Shown here piece after piece: positions 24,555 to 26,033 of a stretch of 26,033 nucleotides of DNA. The stretch is from a virus. The notes under the pieces are model-generated. The model was not told the origin of the DNA, searched no databases, and was given only the letters and a program-made list of their open reading frames with translations. Made by a program: the position numbers and the translations under genes. The stretch is from positions 1-26,033 of the IMG/VR virus record IMGVR_UViG_3300038463_000081; one strand, written 5' to 3'. Within the stretch, counting starts at the first letter, position 1; each line of letters opens with the position of its first letter.

Positions 24555-25142
24555 ATGAGATACGGCTCTAGAGTACCTAAAATCTATGGTCTATATGATC
24601 CTAGAAAGCCTGATGACATTAAATATGTTGGTGTTACAATACAAAATTTAACTGATCGGCTAAGTAACCATAGACGTAATATTTGGGAAACAAAAAACCC
24701 TACTAATAAAGAAAAATGGATTGATAGATTAAAAAGAGAAGGTGTGCAACCGGAAATTAAACTTCTCGAAGAGTGTGAAACAGTTGAGTTAATGTACGAG
24801 CAAGAAATTGTATGGATTCAAAATCTTCGTAAACAAGGTTATAAACTTGCTAATACGAGTAAGGGAGGAAGAGGGGGTTTTTCCTACCCTAAGAGTGATA
24901 AATGGAAACAGTTTATTAAAGAAGATAATATTAGACGTAATTTAGATCCAGAGTACCATAAAAAATTATCACAAGCACAGGTAGAATCTTATAAAAATAA
25001 TCCAGAGCAAAAAGAGAAACAAAGTAGTTCTCAAAAACTCCTGTGGCAAGATCCAGAATGGAGGAGTAAAACGATTGCAACGATGAAGAAAAACCGTTCG
25101 ATCAACCCCACTCTTCATCGTAATAAAAACGGAAACCAATAG
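24555..25142 (+). CDS. GIY-YIG-type homing endonuclease
   Basis: A 195-residue protein from ATG 24555, one base after the upstream stop; an in-frame ATG at 24540 would overlap the upstream gene by 14 bases. The N-terminal nuclease domain shows IYGLYDP (residues 10-16) and KYVGVT (23-28) in place of GIY and YIG, Arg35 and His39 in DRLSNHRR, a probable metal ligand Glu84 in EQEIVWIQNL, and the YKLANTSKGGRGG turn. The basic C-terminal half has NUMOD3-like repeats (DPEYHKKLSQAQVESYKNN, DPEWRSKTIATMKKNRS) for DNA binding. It sits between two intact structural genes. I infer a free-standing mobile endonuclease that spreads by cutting phages lacking it. Confidence 0.87.
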   Translation: MRYGSRVPKIYGLYDPRKPDDIKYVGVTIQNLTDRLSNHRRNIWETKNPTNKEKWIDRLKREGVQPEIKLLEECETVELMYEQEIVWIQNLRKQGYKLANTSKGGRGGFSYPKSDKWKQFIKEDNIRRNLDPEYHKKLSQAQVESYKNNPEQKEKQSSSQKLLWQDPEWRSKTIATMKKNRSINPTLHRNKNGNQ

Positions 25143-26033
25143 TGGCAATTACCCCTCCCCAACTCAACCCGCTTTTAACCTTTCCTGACAATTCACAGTT
25201 ACCGGAAATGTCCGTAGATGGTATCATAATTGATCGTGTATATGGAGCAACTGGTGTATTAGACACTATCCAGAGTAAAACAACATCACAGTATCAGGAC
25301 CCAAATAGCAATCAGATTAATCCACCTGCTCAAATTTCATTACCTAATCAGGGCAACTCTACAGTTTGGTACAGTTCTTTAGTTGACGATGTTTATAATA
25401 CTGGGTTTGCATTAGCCTTTCAATTTAGTAGAACTACGTATATAAATTATGTAACTTTTGATTTACTGAATGTGCCTTGTTCTTGGACACTATTACAAGT
25501 TAGTGGTACTTATAGTCCAATAATTGGCGGGAATGTGTTAGCTCAAGGTATAGTAAATGGAACTAATAGTCAAGGCTGGATAAATTTTGAAGAGACATTA
25601 CCAGAAACTTGCTATTTCGATAGCAGTATTAATTTGGTATTAGTTATAACTAAGTTACCTACTGGTACTCAATATAATTTCGGTGTGCAAAATTTCTTAA
25701 CTAAATTAGTAGTTCAGGAAATCTCTGATATCGAAATGAATATTGGTTCTTTTGCTTATGACCAATATATTAGCTCTCTAGCCCCTTCTGCATGGTGGAA
25801 ATTGTCTGATGCAGTTGAAAACTCTCCAACTGCTATTGACTCATCGGGTAATGGGTATATAGGCACCGTCATGAGTGGCGTAACATTCGGTAAGACTGGA
25901 CCCACTGGTACAGGTGCTGACACAGCGGCGTTATTCAACGGCATTTCGGGTCACATCTCTACATCATTCCAACCTTCAGGCACTGCATTTAGTCTGACGG
26001 TCGCTCTTAACATGAAAAAACCAAGTGGTTCAG
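25142..26033 (+). CDS. Partial LamG-domain tail/baseplate protein (3' end outside window)
   Basis: A GTG start overlaps the TAG stop of the homing endonuclease by one base, and the frame stays open to the last base (297 residues visible). Residues 1-80 are a polar N-terminal part with DGIIIDRVYGATGVLDTIQS; residues about 80-195 form a beta domain (TYINYVTFDLLNVPCSWTLL, YFDSSINLVLVITKLPTG). From about residue 205 a LamG/concanavalin-type domain begins: SAWWKLSDAVENS, AIDSSGNGYIGTV, then ADTAALFNGISGHISTSF, the classic start. LamG domains bind sugars or proteins and occur in phage receptor-binding proteins. Its position after the baseplate genes fits a fibre or fibre-attachment protein. Length and end are unknown. 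Confidence 0.75.
   Translation, partial: MAITPPQLNPLLTFPDNSQLPEMSVDGIIIDRVYGATGVLDTIQSKTTSQYQDPNSNQINPPAQISLPNQGNSTVWYSSLVDDVYNTGFALAFQFSRTTYINYVTFDLLNVPCSWTLLQVSGTYSPIIGGNVLAQGIVNGTNSQGWINFEETLPETCYFDSSINLVLVITKLPTGTQYNFGVQNFLTKLVVQEISDIEMNIGSFAYDQYISSLAPSAWWKLSDAVENSPTAIDSSGNGYIGTVMSGVTFGKTGPTGTGADTAALFNGISGHISTSFQPSGTAFSLTVALNMKKPSGS

Overview
The window is a stretch of a tailed-phage (Caudoviricetes) genome with a contractile tail, so a myovirus. The tail sheath, tail tube, gp25/GPW-type baseplate wedge, baseplate-J-type wedge and hub-like proteins together support this. All genes that look real lie on the + strand. They are packed with gaps of 0 to about 100 bases and many one-base stop/start overlaps (TAATG or TAGTG). 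The DNA is AT-rich by eye. TAA, TAG and TGA all end genes, so the standard bacterial code applies. The host cannot be named from this sequence. Two NlpC/P60 peptidase domains show that the virion meets peptidoglycan.

Left part (1-4594), surface and lysis-type genes. A large gene cut by the left edge encodes a seven-unit YVTN-type beta-propeller set inside an array of lysine/arginine-rich 18-residue repeats. It is followed by a free-standing NlpC/P60 peptidase and a fibre-like protein. Middle-left (4601-8664), neck and connector genes, interrupted by a NUMOD3/Vsr-like homing endonuclease: a probable connector, a small unknown, a CxxC/CxxC protein, an HK97-gp10-like protein and a probable tail terminator. 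Middle (8756-15391), the tail tube module: sheath, tube, a Ser/Thr/Gly-rich structural protein, two tail-assembly-chaperone reading frames joined by a clear -1 frameshift signal (CCCAAAA plus a stem), then the tape measure. Right (15391-26033), the baseplate: a tube-initiator-like protein, a 54-residue gene, an unknown, a hub with a nested NlpC/P60 domain, an unknown with a jelly-roll-like end, gp25, an oversized J protein, a gpI-position protein, a GIY-YIG homing endonuclease, and a LamG-domain protein cut by the right edge.

The genes fit one late virion-assembly programme. The neck proteins close the head. The sheath and tube polymerise on the tape measure with help from the chaperones. The hub, gp25 and J build the baseplate. 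The fibre, propeller and LamG proteins are the candidates for host contact. Both homing endonucleases sit exactly at stop/start junctions between structural genes and do not break them.

No intergenic stretch exceeds about 100 bases. I saw no tRNA, rRNA, CRISPR array, insertion sequence or convincing intrinsic terminator. Two good sigma70-type promoter candidates lie before the chaperone gene and after the hub gene.
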